A stretch of DNA of 64,000 bases, from assembly GCA_018402235.1 (NCBI GenBank), contig JAGYJJ010000004.1, forward strand, positions 889,256 through 953,255, given 5' to 3'. Shown here piece by piece: positions 17,674-27,179 of this stretch. This DNA is from Candidatus Nanopelagicales bacterium. GTDB taxonomy: Bacteria; Actinomycetota; Actinomycetes; S36-B12. Below the pieces are notes generated by a model. That model worked only from the letters and a program-made list of their open reading frames with translations, searched no databases and was not told the origin of the DNA. Numbering within the stretch: the stretch's first letter is position 1; every line of letters starts with the position of its first letter. The translations under genes and the position numbers were made by a program.

Positions 17674-20072
17674 GACAAGCCTCCTGCTTGTGTTCCAGCA
17701 GCGAGTCGAACGCCGTCGCCGTAACCGGCGCCAAGATCCCGGTAGATGCGGCTGCCATCGGAGTTCATCGGCAGCCAGACCACCGAATCGATCATCGAAT
17801 CGTCGATCTCGACGGGTGCGGTGATGGACCCAGCTGGGCCATGGACGGTGGCTGCTTCCGCGATGCCGTGGGCCTGCGCGGTGCGTGCGGACATGCGGGC
17901 GACCGTGGGCCGGGCGGTGGCCGCAAGGTGCGCGTCGCCTTCTTGCATCACACCGAGGTCAAGCAGCAGACGCCAGGTTTCCAACCGCACACCGTCGGTG
18001 GTGGTGGATGCGCGTGTTGGGCCCATGGTGGCGCGGGCACCTGTCCAGGGGCCGAGACGACCCATCTGCGCGCGAAGATCGTTGACTGCACCGGGCAGCG
18101 AGTGGCCCATCGAATCTGCGAGCATCGCCAGGACCGATGCGTCCGAGCCCATCATGGCATCGCGAAACACCTGACCGAAGGGACGCGGGCGCCCCTCCCA
18201 ATCCAGGAAGGTGCCGGACTTCTCGGTGACCACACCCACCGGGAGCACCACGTCGGCCATCTCGGTGACAGCGGAGTGATGGTTTTCCAAGGACACGATG
18301 AAGTCGACCTTGCCCAAAGCCTCGGCAGCTTGATGCGGGTAGTCGGACAGTTCCACGCCCCCGACCACAACACCCCGAATGCGACCGGCATCAACGGCGT
18401 CGTGCAGGGCCAGACCTGACAGGCCTTGCTGCGGGAGTGCGGAAACCTCAATGCCCCAGATCTGCGCAACTTCGCTGCGTGCAGTGGGGTCGGAGATTGG
18501 GCGACCACCGGGGAGCAGGCCCGCGATCGCACCAGCGTCGAGTGCACCGCGCTCCCCTGCGCGCCTCGGCACCCAGGCCAGGGCCGCACCTGTTTGCTGC
18601 GACAGTTGCACTGCCGCGCTAAGTGTCCCGGGTGAACTAGCAGCGCGTTCGCCCACCATGATGACCGCGCCCGGCTGGGCCAGTGCCTGCTGGATGTCTT
18701 GCGGCAGGTTGGCCAGGGCCGCTGCTTCCTGGCCCGGCTTTGCGGGGATCAGCGTGCCGTTCATCTTGGCAAGGCCCCGGGTGGCGCCGGCGGCAACCGA
18801 GACGACGGTGACGTTCTTGCCCGAAGCGTTGCTCGCGGCCTTGCGCAAGCGCAAGAAGACAATCGGTGATTCGTCCTCGGGCTCGAAGCAGGCGAGCAGC
18901 ACGATCGGAGCGTTTTCAAGGTCCGCGTACTCGACCTTTATCGGGGTCCCAGCTATGTGCGCCGCGAGGAACTCGCGCTCCTCTTCGGAGTTGGCGCGGG
19001 CGCGGAAGTCGATGTTGTCGGTGCCCAGGGCAACGCGCGCGAAGCGGGAGTAGGCGTAGGCGTCCTCCATGGTGCTGCGCCCACCTACGAGCACGGCGGT
19101 GTCCGTGCCGGCCGACTGCAAACCGCGGGCCGCAACAGCAAGGGCCTCGGGCCACGACGCAGTGCGCAACTCACCGTTCTCACGCACCAGCGGCCACTCG
19201 ATACGCCCCTGTTGCAGGTAGGCGAAGGCGAAGCGACCCTTGTCGCAGTTCCACTCCTCGTTGACCTGGGGGTCGTCCCACGCGAGACGACGCGTGACCG
19301 TGCTGCGTCGGTAGTCCGTGCGTAGTGCGCACCCCGAGGCGCAGTGCTCGCACGAAGTGGGCACCGAAACCAAATCGAACGGACGTGCGCGGAAGCGGTA
19401 GGTGGCGCTGGTCAGTGCACCGACAGGGCAGATCTGAATGGTGTTGCCGGAGAAGTAGGAGTCGAATGGTTGATCGTCGGCCGTACCGACCTGCTGCTGC
19501 GCCCCGCGCTCAAGAAGTTCGAGCATCGGATCGCCGGCGATCTGGTCGGCGAAGCGAGTGCAGCGAGCACATGACACGCAGCGCTCGCGGTCAAGAAGAA
19601 TCTGGGCGCTGACGTTGATGGGTTTGTCGAAAGTGCGCTTCTCTTCGGTGAAACGTGATTCCGGACGGCCAATACTCATCGCCTGGTTTTGCAGCGGGCA
19701 CTCGCCACCTTTGTCACATACCGGGCAATCGAGCGGGTGGTTCAAGAGCAAGAACTCCATCACGCCCTCTTGCGCCAACCTCGCTACGTCGGAGGAGTAC
19801 TGCGTGTGCACCTGCATGCCATCGCTGACCACCTGGGCACATGCCGGTTGTGGCTTGGGCACACCATCGATCTCGATCAGACATGCGCGACATGCGGCAA
19901 CCGGCTCCAACAGCGGGTGATCACAAAAACGCGGGATCTCTATGCCGAGCATCTCAGCGGCACGAATCACTAGCGTCCCCTTGGGGACGCCGATCGCGAC
20001 GCCGTCGATGATGACAGTGACGAGTTCGGTGGGTACCGCTACCTGCGTTCCTGGTTCGTTGGTGATCGTCAT
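17670..20072 (-). CDS. nuoG: NADH-quinone oxidoreductase subunit G
   Basis: 800 residues. N-terminal [2Fe-2S] domain: '[21 protein letters not shown]'-type cysteines (residues about 50-67); then '[14 protein letters not shown]' with the histidine and cysteines for clusters N5/N4; 'CVSCARC...CPVGAL'. 'CEHCASGC' followed about 27 residues later by C in 'NCDKGRF' supplies the four ligands of extra cluster N7, present in E. coli and Thermus but lost in mitochondria. The rest is the molybdopterin oxidoreductase-like fold without Mo function. Largest subunit of the NADH-oxidising arm. Overlaps nuoF and nuoH by four bases. Confidence 0.96.
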   Translation of the reverse strand: MTITNEPGTQVAVPTELVTVIIDGVAIGVPKGTLVIRAAEMLGIEIPRFCDHPLLEPVAACRACLIEIDGVPKPQPACAQVVSDGMQVHTQYSSDVARLAQEGVMEFLLLNHPLDCPVCDKGGECPLQNQAMSIGRPESRFTEEKRTFDKPINVSAQILLDRERCVSCARCTRFADQIAGDPMLELLERGAQQQVGTADDQPFDSYFSGNTIQICPVGALTSATYRFRARPFDLVSVPTSCEHCASGCALRTDYRRSTVTRRLAWDDPQVNEEWNCDKGRFAFAYLQQGRIEWPLVRENGELRTASWPEALAVAARGLQSAGTDTAVLVGGRSTMEDAYAYSRFARVALGTDNIDFRARANSEEEREFLAAHIAGTPIKVEYADLENAPIVLLACFEPEDESPIVFLRLRKAASNASGKNVTVVSVAAGATRGLAKMNGTLIPAKPGQEAAALANLPQDIQQALAQPGAVIMVGERAASSPGTLSAAVQLSQQTGAALAWVPRRAGERGALDAGAIAGLLPGGRPISDPTARSEVAQIWGIEVSALPQQGLSGLALHDAVDAGRIRGVVVGGVELSDYPHQAAEALGKVDFIVSLENHHSAVTEMADVVLPVGVVTEKSGTFLDWEGRPRPFGQVFRDAMMGSDASVLAMLADSMGHSLPGAVNDLRAQMGRLGPWTGARATMGPTRASTTTDGVRLETWRLLLDLGVMQEGDAHLAATARPTVARMSARTAQAHGIAEAATVHGPAGSITAPVEIDDSMIDSVVWLPMNSDGSRIYRDLGAGYGDGVRLAAGTQAGGLS

Positions 20073-21379
20073 CGAGCACCAGCTCCAGCAAACACATACG
20101 AAGCCACCGGATCGAACTGCTCATCGGCCGAGGTGTGGGTCGCGGCCTCGAATTCGTCGCGGAAATACTTCAGGGCTGCCGGATACGGCGTGGCAGCTGC
20201 GTCGCCAAGAGCACAGAAGGACCGGCCGGCGATTTGTCCGCACAGGTTCACCAGTGTTTCCATTTCACCTTCAGTGCCGTGGCCATGCTCGAACTTCTCG
20301 AGCACGCCGGTGATCCAGTACGTGCCTTCACGGCACGGGGTGCACTTGCCGCAGGACTCGTGCTTGTAGAACTCCAGCCATCGGGTAACTGCCTTGACCA
20401 CGCTCGTGGTTTGGTCGAACAACATGGGTGTTCCGGTGCCAAGCATGGTGCCGGCCTCGGCCATCGCCTCGTAGGTGAGCGGAAGATCAAGGTGCTCGGG
20501 GGTAAGCATCGGGACGGACGATCCACCGGGAATCCAGAACTTCACGTTGCTGCCATCGCGCATTCCGCCGGCGTAATCGAGCAACTCGCGCATGGTGATA
20601 CCGAGTGGTGCTTCGTAGATGCCCGGGCGCTTCACGTGTCCGGAAACGGCGAACACTTTGAAGCCAGGTGACTTCTCGGTACCGAACTGACGGAACCACT
20701 CCACACCGCGATCCACGATGTAGGGAACATTGGCGATGGTCTCTACGTTATTGATGACCGTGGGCGATGCGTACAAGCCTGCGACCGCCGGGAACGGCGG
20801 CTTCAGGCGTGGCTGGCCGCGGTAACCCTCGAGGGAATCCAGCAGGGCTGTTTCCTCACCGCAGATATAGGCACCGGCTCCGGAGTGCACAACAACATCG
20901 AGATCGAAGCCGCTGCCCAGGATGTTCTTGCCGATCAGTCCGGCTTCCTTTGCCTGACGCACCGCGAAAGCGACCTTGCGGATCGCGTTGGGCACCTCAC
21001 CGCGAATGTAGATAAACGCGTGGTTTGCCCGAATCGCATAGGAAGCGATGATCACGCCTTCCACCAAAGCGTGCGGGTTGGCCATCATGATCGGGATGTC
21101 CTTGCAAGCACCGGGCTCGGATTCGTCGGCGTTAACCACGAGATAGTGCGGCTTTCCATCGCCCTGCGGGACGAATCCCCATTTCATGCCGGTGGGGAAG
21201 CCCGCTCCGCCGCGACCGCGAAGACCTGAGTCCTTGACCTGGCCGATGATCGCGTCCGGATCCATCTTCAGCGCCTTGTCGAGCGCGGTGTAACCACCCA
21301 CGGCGCGGTAGCCGTCGAGTGTGTACAGATCCGGCCGGTCCCAAAACTCGGTGATGACCGGCGTCAATGGGGTAGCCAT
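20069..21379 (-). CDS. nuoF: NADH-quinone oxidoreductase subunit F
   Basis: 436 residues. 'GLRGRGGAGFPTGMKWGF' is the glycine-rich NADH/FMN-binding loop, 'NADESEPGACKDIPIM' the FMN site, 'GAGAYICGEETALLDSLEG' the second FMN loop, and 'ESCGKCTPCREGT' with a later cysteine ('FCALGDAAA') binds [4Fe-4S] cluster N3. Takes hydride from NADH onto FMN. Its ATG overlaps the nuoE stop by one base (TAATG) and its own stop overlaps nuoG. All residues needed for NADH use are present, so the main complex is an NADH-linked one. Confidence 0.97.
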   Translation of the reverse strand: MATPLTPVITEFWDRPDLYTLDGYRAVGGYTALDKALKMDPDAIIGQVKDSGLRGRGGAGFPTGMKWGFVPQGDGKPHYLVVNADESEPGACKDIPIMMANPHALVEGVIIASYAIRANHAFIYIRGEVPNAIRKVAFAVRQAKEAGLIGKNILGSGFDLDVVVHSGAGAYICGEETALLDSLEGYRGQPRLKPPFPAVAGLYASPTVINNVETIANVPYIVDRGVEWFRQFGTEKSPGFKVFAVSGHVKRPGIYEAPLGITMRELLDYAGGMRDGSNVKFWIPGGSSVPMLTPEHLDLPLTYEAMAEAGTMLGTGTPMLFDQTTSVVKAVTRWLEFYKHESCGKCTPCREGTYWITGVLEKFEHGHGTEGEMETLVNLCGQIAGRSFCALGDAAATPYPAALKYFRDEFEAATHTSADEQFDPVASYVFAGAGAR

Positions 21380-22017
21380 TAGATGTCCCTTCCTGACATG
21401 CCCCGCTCCTTCGCGATGGTCAAACCGGCGAGCATCTTGGCATCCACACTCGGGGCATCAGCCAAACCGTCGTCCGGAAAAGCGAGCGTGTGTTCGGTCG
21501 CCTCGAAGTCACGGATCACCGGGCCCCGCGTTGAGTGAACTTCCTCTCCGCGGCGCAACTGCTCGATGACCTCGACCGCACTCGAAGGCGTGACGTCGTC
21601 CATGTACTCCCAGTCGACGGTCATCACTGGGGCGTGCGTGCAGGCTGCTTGGCATTCGATGCGCTCGAGGAAGAACTCGCCATCGGCACTCGCGGTGTTG
21701 TGACCAGCACCCGTGGCTTCGGTAAGGGCGTCCCATACTGCGTCGCCACCGAGGAGTCCGCACAGCGTGTTGGTGCACACACCGATGTGGTGCTTACCCA
21801 CTTTGGTGCGCTTGTACATCGTGTAGAAGGTGGCCACGGCGGTGACTTCCGCGGGAGTGATCCCCAGGACGTCGGCGCATGCATTGATGCCGTCGGTGGT
21901 GATTTCATCCTCTTCACTTTGGGCCAGGTGCAACATCGGCAGTAGCGCGCTACGCGCGCTGGGGTAACGCCCAGCGATCTCGCGCATCTGGTCCCGAGTG
22001 CTTTCACTGATCGACAT
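21379..22017 (-). CDS. nuoE: NADH-quinone oxidoreductase subunit E
   Basis: 212 residues. Thioredoxin-like [2Fe-2S] subunit: first ligand pair in 'IGVCTNTLCGLLGG' (Cx4C) and second in 'IECQAACTHAP' (Cx3C), binding cluster N1a. N-terminal helical part 'ALLPMLHLAQSEE...ITPAEVTAVATFYTMY' is typical. The C-terminal 60 residues extend beyond the E. coli protein, as in other actinobacteria. Starts nine bases after nuoD. Confidence 0.96.
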   Translation of the reverse strand: MSISESTRDQMREIAGRYPSARSALLPMLHLAQSEEDEITTDGINACADVLGITPAEVTAVATFYTMYKRTKVGKHHIGVCTNTLCGLLGGDAVWDALTEATGAGHNTASADGEFFLERIECQAACTHAPVMTVDWEYMDDVTPSSAVEVIEQLRRGEEVHSTRGPVIRDFEATEHTLAFPDDGLADAPSVDAKMLAGLTIAKERGMSGRDI

Positions 22018-22026
22018 TGATAGTCC

Positions 22027-23382
22027 CTATCGGTCCACGCCACCCATGACCGGATCGATGCTCGCGACGGCTGCGATGACGTCGGCGACCATGCTCCCCT
22101 CGGACATAGGTGCGGTTGCTTGCAGGTTGTTAAAGGACGGATCGCGGAAATGAACTCGGTACGGGCGGGTTCCCCCGGCGCTCACTACATGCGCACCAAG
22201 TTCACCCCGAGGCGACTCAACGGCCACGTAGACCTGGCCAGGTGGAACGGTGAAGCCCTCGGTCACCAACTTGAAGTGGTGAATAAGCGCTTCCATTGAT
22301 TCGGACATGATGTGCTTGATGTGCTCAGTGGAGTTGCCTTGGCCGTCCGCGCCAACCGAAAGTTGAGCAGGCCAGGCAATCTTCTTGTCTTCAATCATCA
22401 CCGGACCGGGCTTCAAACGATCCAGGCACTGTTCAACGATCTTCATGGACTCCTGCATCTCGGCGATGCGGATGAGGAAACGACCGTAGGCATCACAACT
22501 GGTCTGGGTAGGAACGTCGAACTCATACGTCTCGTAACCGCAGTACGGCTGAGACTTCCGCAGATCATGTGGCAGTCCCGTGGAGCGCAAAACCGGTCCC
22601 GTCATTCCCATTGCCATACAGCCTTGCAAATCCAGGTAGCCGACTCCAACTGTGCGGCCCATCCAAATCGCGTTATCGACCAGCAGATCCGCAGTGTCTT
22701 TCATTCGCTTCTTCAAGATCGGAAGTGTCTCGCGAATGTTCTGCTCGGCACCCTCGGGCAGATCCTGCGCCACACCGCCGGGGCGGAAATATGCGCTGTT
22801 CATCCGCAGTCCAGTGACCATCTCGAAGATGTCGAGCACCAGTTCGCGTTCGCGGAATCCGAAGATCATTGCCGACAACGCACCCAGTTCCATCCCTCCC
22901 GTGGCCAGCGCCACCAGGTGCGAGGAAATCCGGTTAAGTTCCATCATCATCACGCGGATCACGTTGGCTCGTTCGGGGATCTGGTCGGTGATACCGAGGA
23001 GCTTTTCGACGGCCAACACATACGCCGCCTCGTTGAAGAACGGGGCGAGGTAGTCCATTCGGGTTACGAAGGTGACGCCTTGCACCCAGGTGCGAAATTC
23101 GAGGTTCTTTTCGATACCGGTGTGCAGGTAGCCGATGCCACAACGCACCTCGTTGACCGTCTCGCCATCAAGTTCCAGGATCAACCGAAGCACGCCGTGC
23201 GTAGACGGATGTTGGGGACCCATGTTGACGACGATGCGTTCTTTCTCGCCCTCGGGAGCCGTGGAGATCGTGTCCCAATCGCCCCCGGAGAGGTTGTAGA
23301 TGGTCCCCTCGGTGGTTTCGTAGGACCCGGCGTAGATGTCTTCGCCCGGCGTAGCTGCAGAGGTGTAAATGACGTCTGACAT
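22027..23382 (-). CDS. nuoD: NADH-quinone oxidoreductase subunit D
   Basis: 451 residues from ATG 23382 ([15 protein letters not shown]), which overlaps the nuoC stop by one base (TGATG). '[21 protein letters not shown]' region holds the quinone-site His of HPSTHG; '[15 protein letters not shown]' and 'MARTDY'-like '[13 protein letters not shown]' follow. 49-kDa subunit derived from [NiFe] hydrogenase large subunit, forming the quinone head-group site with NuoB. An upstream open extension is dismissed as non-family. The only NuoD in the window. Confidence 0.97.
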   Translation of the reverse strand: MSDVIYTSAATPGEDIYAGSYETTEGTIYNLSGGDWDTISTAPEGEKERIVVNMGPQHPSTHGVLRLILELDGETVNEVRCGIGYLHTGIEKNLEFRTWVQGVTFVTRMDYLAPFFNEAAYVLAVEKLLGITDQIPERANVIRVMMMELNRISSHLVALATGGMELGALSAMIFGFRERELVLDIFEMVTGLRMNSAYFRPGGVAQDLPEGAEQNIRETLPILKKRMKDTADLLVDNAIWMGRTVGVGYLDLQGCMAMGMTGPVLRSTGLPHDLRKSQPYCGYETYEFDVPTQTSCDAYGRFLIRIAEMQESMKIVEQCLDRLKPGPVMIEDKKIAWPAQLSVGADGQGNSTEHIKHIMSESMEALIHHFKLVTEGFTVPPGQVYVAVESPRGELGAHVVSAGGTRPYRVHFRDPSFNNLQATAPMSEGSMVADVIAAVASIDPVMGGVDR

Positions 23383-24095
23383 CAGTTGTACGACCTCCGA
23401 TTGTCCGGTGCCGGAATGGTCGCACCCTTGTACTCGACCGGAATTCCCCCGAGCGGGTAATCCTTGCGCTGCGGATGACCAACCCAGTCGTCGGGCATCT
23501 CGATGCGCGTCAACGCGGGGTGGCCGTCGAAAACAATTCCGAAGAAGTCCCAGGTCTCGCGCTCGTGCCAATCATTGGACGGGTAAACGCCCACGATGGA
23601 CGGGATGTGAGGATCGGAATCGGGCGCCGTGACTTCCATGCGGATACGACGGTTATGTGTGATCGACAAGAACGGGTAGCACGCATGCAGTTCACGGCCC
23701 TCGTCGTCGGGGTAGTGCACGCCGTTAACGCCCATGCACATCTCGAAGCGAAGCGCGGGTTCATCACGCAGCACGCGTGCGAAATCGATGACGTTCTCGC
23801 GCTTGACGAAGAAGGTGATCTCGCCGCGATCCACCACCACCTTCTCGATAACCGAGGAGGCCGGCAGATTGCGCGCCTGCAGGGACAGTTCGATTTCGTC
23901 GGCAACTTCGTCGAACCCATGCCCGTACGGACGCGCGGTGCCACCGGGCATCACGATCGGGGCCACGAGGCCACCGAAACCACTGGTGTCCCCAGAGCCT
24001 GAAACACCGAAAGCACCCCGGCGCACGCCGACGATGTCGATCGACTCGACTCCGTCTGGAACCACGGGTACTACCAAGGCATTGTCTTCACTCAC
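23382..24095 (-). CDS. nuoC: NADH-quinone oxidoreductase subunit C
   Basis: 237 residues. Core signature '[21 protein letters not shown]' region and '[18 protein letters not shown]'-like end ('[18 protein letters not shown]'). The first 80 residues are a Gly/Val-rich, weakly conserved actinobacterial extension. Start at 24095 overlaps the nuoB stop by four bases. Structural subunit bridging NuoB and NuoD. C and D are separate genes here, not fused as in E. coli. Confidence 0.95.
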   Translation of the reverse strand: MSEDNALVVPVVPDGVESIDIVGVRRGAFGVSGSGDTSGFGGLVAPIVMPGGTARPYGHGFDEVADEIELSLQARNLPASSVIEKVVVDRGEITFFVKRENVIDFARVLRDEPALRFEMCMGVNGVHYPDDEGRELHACYPFLSITHNRRIRMEVTAPDSDPHIPSIVGVYPSNDWHERETWDFFGIVFDGHPALTRIEMPDDWVGHPQRKDYPLGGIPVEYKGATIPAPDNRRSYN

Positions 24096-24646
24096 CGCAG
24101 CAGACCCTTCATCTCCAGCGTGCTCGGTGTGGCGAGGGCGAGCTTTTCGTTTTCAACCATCTCGGTCTTGGCATTCACGCCGAGCTTCATGTCTTGGATC
24201 TGATCGTGGATCTTCAAGATCGCGTCAATCAACATTTCCGGACGTGGCGGACAACCGGGCAGGTACATGTCCACCGGCACGACGTGGTCGACGCCCTGCA
24301 CGATGGCGTAGTTATTGAACATTCCTCCGCTGGATGCACATACGCCCATCGCCAGCACCCACTTGGGGTTGGGCATCTGGTCGTAGATCTGCCGAAGAAC
24401 CGGAGCCATTTTCTGACTCACCCGACCGGCGACGATCATCAAGTCAGCCTGCCGCGGAGAGGCGCGGAACACCTCCATGCCGAAACGCGCGATGTCGTAA
24501 CGCGGGCCGCCGGTTGCCATCATCTCGATCGCACAGCAGGCCAGTCCAAACGTGGCGGGCCATAGCGATCCCTTGCGGGCGTAGCCGGCCACCTTCTCAA
24601 CGGTGGTCAGCAAAACACCAGACGGGAGTTTTTCTTCCAAGCCCAT
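24092..24646 (-). CDS. nuoB: NADH-quinone oxidoreductase subunit B
   Basis: 184 residues from ATG 24646 ([17 protein letters not shown]). The N2 cluster ligands are the CC pair of '[15 protein letters not shown]', C in '[14 protein letters not shown]' and C in '[13 protein letters not shown]'. N2 is the last cluster before quinone. An open frame continues 14 codons upstream, but ATG 24646 lies one base after the nuoA stop and gives the family's normal N terminus. A shorter paralogue is at 4163-4618. Confidence 0.96.
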   Translation of the reverse strand: MGLEEKLPSGVLLTTVEKVAGYARKGSLWPATFGLACCAIEMMATGGPRYDIARFGMEVFRASPRQADLMIVAGRVSQKMAPVLRQIYDQMPNPKWVLAMGVCASSGGMFNNYAIVQGVDHVVPVDMYLPGCPPRPEMLIDAILKIHDQIQDMKLGVNAKTEMVENEKLALATPSTLEMKGLLR

Positions 24647-24647
24647 A

Positions 24648-25007
24648 TCAGTCCCACTCCAATCCGCCACGGCGCCATTCGTATACATACGGAACAGCGA
24701 GGTTGAGCAAGAACAACATCATCGCAATCAGGCCAAAGGCCCCGAGTTGATCGAACGCAACGGCCCATGGATACAAGAAGACAAGTTCGATGTCGAAGAT
24801 GATGAACATCATCGCCGTTAGGTAGTACTTAACTGGGAAGCGGCCGCCGCCCATCGGTTGCGGGGTGGGTTCGATGCCGCATTCATAAGCGTCGTACTTC
24901 GCACGGTTGTAGCGCTTAGGTCCGGTGAAAGAAGCGATCACCACGGAGAAAGCAGCGAAACCGAAGGCCAAAGCCCCCAGGACGAATATCGGCGTGTAGA
25001 CATTCAC
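24648..25007 (-). CDS. nuoA: NADH-quinone oxidoreductase subunit A
   Basis: 119 residues, three membrane helices. '[29 protein letters not shown]' covers the conserved loop with the essential Cys-Gly-Ile-Glu segment (ECGIEP) near residue 48. Start is GTG at 25007; a GAGGAG lies about 12 bases before it, slightly far. First gene of the nuo operon; the leader upstream (25008-25186) carries a promoter-like element and a Rex-type operator described separately. Confidence 0.95.
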   Translation of the reverse strand: MNVYTPIFVLGALAFGFAAFSVVIASFTGPKRYNRAKYDAYECGIEPTPQPMGGGRFPVKYYLTAMMFIIFDIELVFLYPWAVAFDQLGAFGLIAMMLFLLNLAVPYVYEWRRGGLEWD

Positions 25008-25090
25008 GGCGCCGGGGACTCCTCGGGTTCTCGTGTCGGGAATCTAGATCTGGTTGCGTGGTCGAGCGGATTTCACGGCGCTTTGCGCGC

Positions 25091-25108
25091 TTGTGAATTC
25101 CTTCACGA
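25091..25108. promoter_or_regulatory. Rex-type operator upstream of nuoA
   Basis: The 18-mer TTGTGAATTCCTTCACGA is a TTGTGAA-N4-TTCACAA palindrome with one mismatch (G for A near the end). This is the recognised operator form for the NADH/NAD+-sensing repressor Rex in Streptomyces and Gram-positive bacteria. It lies 84 bases before the nuoA start and 8 bases downstream of a -10-like hexamer, about +1 to +20 of the predicted transcript, where binding would block RNA polymerase. A rex gene is in this window (41739-42515). Complex I regulation by Rex is known in S. coelicolor. Confidence 0.75.
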
Positions 25109-25116
25109 CCAGTCCG

Positions 25117-25144
25117 AGCATAGTCGCCAACGCCCTCGTGACAA
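25117..25144 (-). promoter_or_regulatory. Predicted sigma-70-type promoter of the nuo operon
   Basis: Read on the minus strand: TTGTCA (25139-25144), 16-base spacer, TATGCT (25117-25122). The -35 differs from TTGACA at one position and the -10 fits TAnnnT. Transcription would begin near 25108-25111, at the edge of the Rex-type operator. Distance to nuoA start is about 100 bases. It is a pattern match only; another TAGATT hexamer lies nearer the gene without a -35 partner. Confidence 0.5.
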
Positions 25145-25186
25145 AAGGCACGGTAATCGGATCGACGAAAGGGGCCGGTAGCACCA

Positions 25187-25876
25187 TTAGCGCACGCCCC
25201 GATGCAGCGCCACGATCCCGCCGCTGAGGTTTCGCCAGGCGACCTGACGCCAACCGGACTCGAGCATGTCTGTTGCCAGTGCGGCCTGATCGGGCCAGGA
25301 GCGGATCGACTCGGCCAGGTATTCGTAGGCATCGGGGTTGGAGGAGGTCTTGCGTGCGACTGCGGGTAGTGCGCCCATCAGGTAACGCGTGTACACCTCG
25401 CGGAAGGGCGCCCAGGTCGGTTGGGAGAACTCGCACACCGCGATTCGCCCGCCTGGCTTGGTAACACGCAGTAGCTCGCGCAGACCAGCGTGCCGATCGT
25501 GCACATTGCGCAGACCGAAGGAGATGGTCACAGCGTCAAAGGACCCATCGGCAAAGGGCAACGCCAAGCCGTCGCCTGCCACGAACGACATTCGGGGGTT
25601 GCGGTCATGGCCTACGCCCAGCATCCCGAGGGAGAAATCGCACGCGACCACGAAGGCTCCACCCGCCGCGATCGGCTCGCTGGAGGTCCCGGTTCCGGCA
25701 GCCAGGTCCAAAACGCGATCCCCTGGCTGAGCCGCTACGGCCTTCGTCACCTCTTTGCGCCACCGACGCGTTTGACCCATAGCCAACAGATCGTTGGTGA
25801 GGTCGTAGCGCGCCGCGACGTCGTCGAACATCGCCGCGACATCCTGCGGAGACTTGTCCAAACCTGCTCGGGCCAT
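25187..25876 (-). CDS. menG: Demethylmenaquinone methyltransferase
   Basis: 229 residues from ATG 25876 ([18 protein letters not shown]). SAM-binding motif I '[16 protein letters not shown]', post-motif acidic '[11 protein letters not shown]', and UbiE/MenG signatures '[13 protein letters not shown]' and '[14 protein letters not shown]'-like end ('[17 protein letters not shown]'). It methylates demethylmenaquinone to menaquinone, the last pathway step. An ATG 11 codons upstream gives a longer form; the chosen one fits homologues. Divergent from menF by 57 bases; upstream of and on the same strand as nuo, but the 179-base gap with its own promoter suggests separate control. Confidence 0.93.
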   Translation of the reverse strand: MARAGLDKSPQDVAAMFDDVAARYDLTNDLLAMGQTRRWRKEVTKAVAAQPGDRVLDLAAGTGTSSEPIAAGGAFVVACDFSLGMLGVGHDRNPRMSFVAGDGLALPFADGSFDAVTISFGLRNVHDRHAGLRELLRVTKPGGRIAVCEFSQPTWAPFREVYTRYLMGALPAVARKTSSNPDAYEYLAESIRSWPDQAALATDMLESGWRQVAWRNLSGGIVALHRGVR

Positions 25877-25933
25877 GGCTGCATGCTTGCACGCGAACAG
25901 GACATTCACCCGGCGGCCACCTACCCTGAGGCC

Positions 25934-27179
25934 GTGCCTGCCACCTACGAGTCATCCGATCAGCTGATCGCCACTACGCGTCCGCTGGAGGACATGGGGG
26001 ATCTGATCGCGCTGCTGCCGCCCGGCGACAACGTGTGCTGGGTGCGCCGCGGAGAGGGCCTCGTCGGATGGGGAGTTGCAGCCCGGCTACAGGTCCGCGG
26101 CGTGGAGCGCTTCTCGCGAACCCAGCGCTGGTGGTCGGAACTATGCGACCGGCTGACGATCGACGATTCGGTGAGTGTCCCTGGCACCGGCCCTATCGCA
26201 TTTGCTTCCTACGCCTTCGATCCGCAGGATGCGTCCGAAGTGGTGGTTCCTGCGGTCCTCGTTGGACAGCGCTCCGGGCAAAGCTGGATCACCGTGATTC
26301 ACCGACCTGGTGATGATTCACCGTCAGTGCCACTGCCGAACGTTGTGCCGACATCCACATCGGCACAGTGGCACGACGGTGCATTGAGTGCCCCGGAGTG
26401 GGAGAAGATCGTTGGCCGCGCCGTGGAGCGCATCAACTCTGGTGAACTCGACAAAGTGGTTCTCGCGCGTGATGTGGTGGCCGAAGTTCAAGGTGGCCTA
26501 GATAAGCGGATGCTCCTCACTCGATTGGCTCAGAGTTACCCGACGTGTTGGACCTTCGAAGTTGCAGGACTCGTCGGAGCAACGCCGGAACTACTCGTTC
26601 GCAGAACCGGCGATCTCGTCACCAGTCGAGTGCTGGCGGGAACCGTTCGACGGCGGGGCGATGCGCAGGCCGACGAAGGGCTCGCCCAGCAGTTGCTGGC
26701 AAGCGATAAGGACTTGGCCGAGCATGCGTACGCGGTTCGCTCGGTTGCCCGAGCCCTGGCCGCGCATTGCACCGATATGGATGTCCCGGAGAACCCCACG
26801 GTTCTCGAGCTTGCCAACGTGCAGCACTTGGCCACCGACGTGACCGGACGCCTTGCAGACGATGCACCCCTTCTGGCGCTACGCAGCATCCCTCCATCCG
26901 ACTGCGGCGGTCTGCGGAACACCCACCGAACGAGCGCTGGCGATGATCGCCGAGCTCGAGGGGATGTCGCGCGACAGGTATGCCGGACCCGTGGGCTGGT
27001 TTGATACGCGCGGCGACGGTGAATTCGGCATTGCGCTTCGGTGCGCTCATGTCGATGAGCAGGCCGGTCTAGTACGCGCATTCGCCGGCTGCGGGATTGT
27101 TTCTGGTTCAGACCCAGAACGTGAGCTCGCTGAATCGAATGCGAAATTGGTGCCGATCCGCGAGGCACTCACTACCTAG
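25934..27179 (+). CDS. menF: Isochorismate synthase, frameshifted
   Basis: About 414 residues after repair, from GTG 25934. The chorismate-binding domain spans the C-terminal two thirds: '[12 protein letters not shown]', '[17 protein letters not shown]', '[13 protein letters not shown]', '[13 protein letters not shown]', then in the second frame '[22 protein letters not shown]' region and '[19 protein letters not shown]'. The frames join at 26882, where one extra C must be dropped (LLAL to AASLHP). MenF converts chorismate to isochorismate, committing it to menaquinone; siderophore-type synthases are the alternative, but the surrounding men genes settle it. The stop overlaps the convergent TetR-ACT-GNAT gene by eight bases. 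An open stretch upstream of 25934 runs antisense to menG and is not family sequence. Confidence 0.9.

Noticed and set aside
22312-23379. 355-codon open frame on the plus strand across nuoD
   Set aside because: Shadow of nuoD with low-complexity His/Arg-rich composition and no start context.
25490-25933. Upstream extension of menF
   Set aside because: It is antisense to menG and unlike isochorismate synthase N termini.
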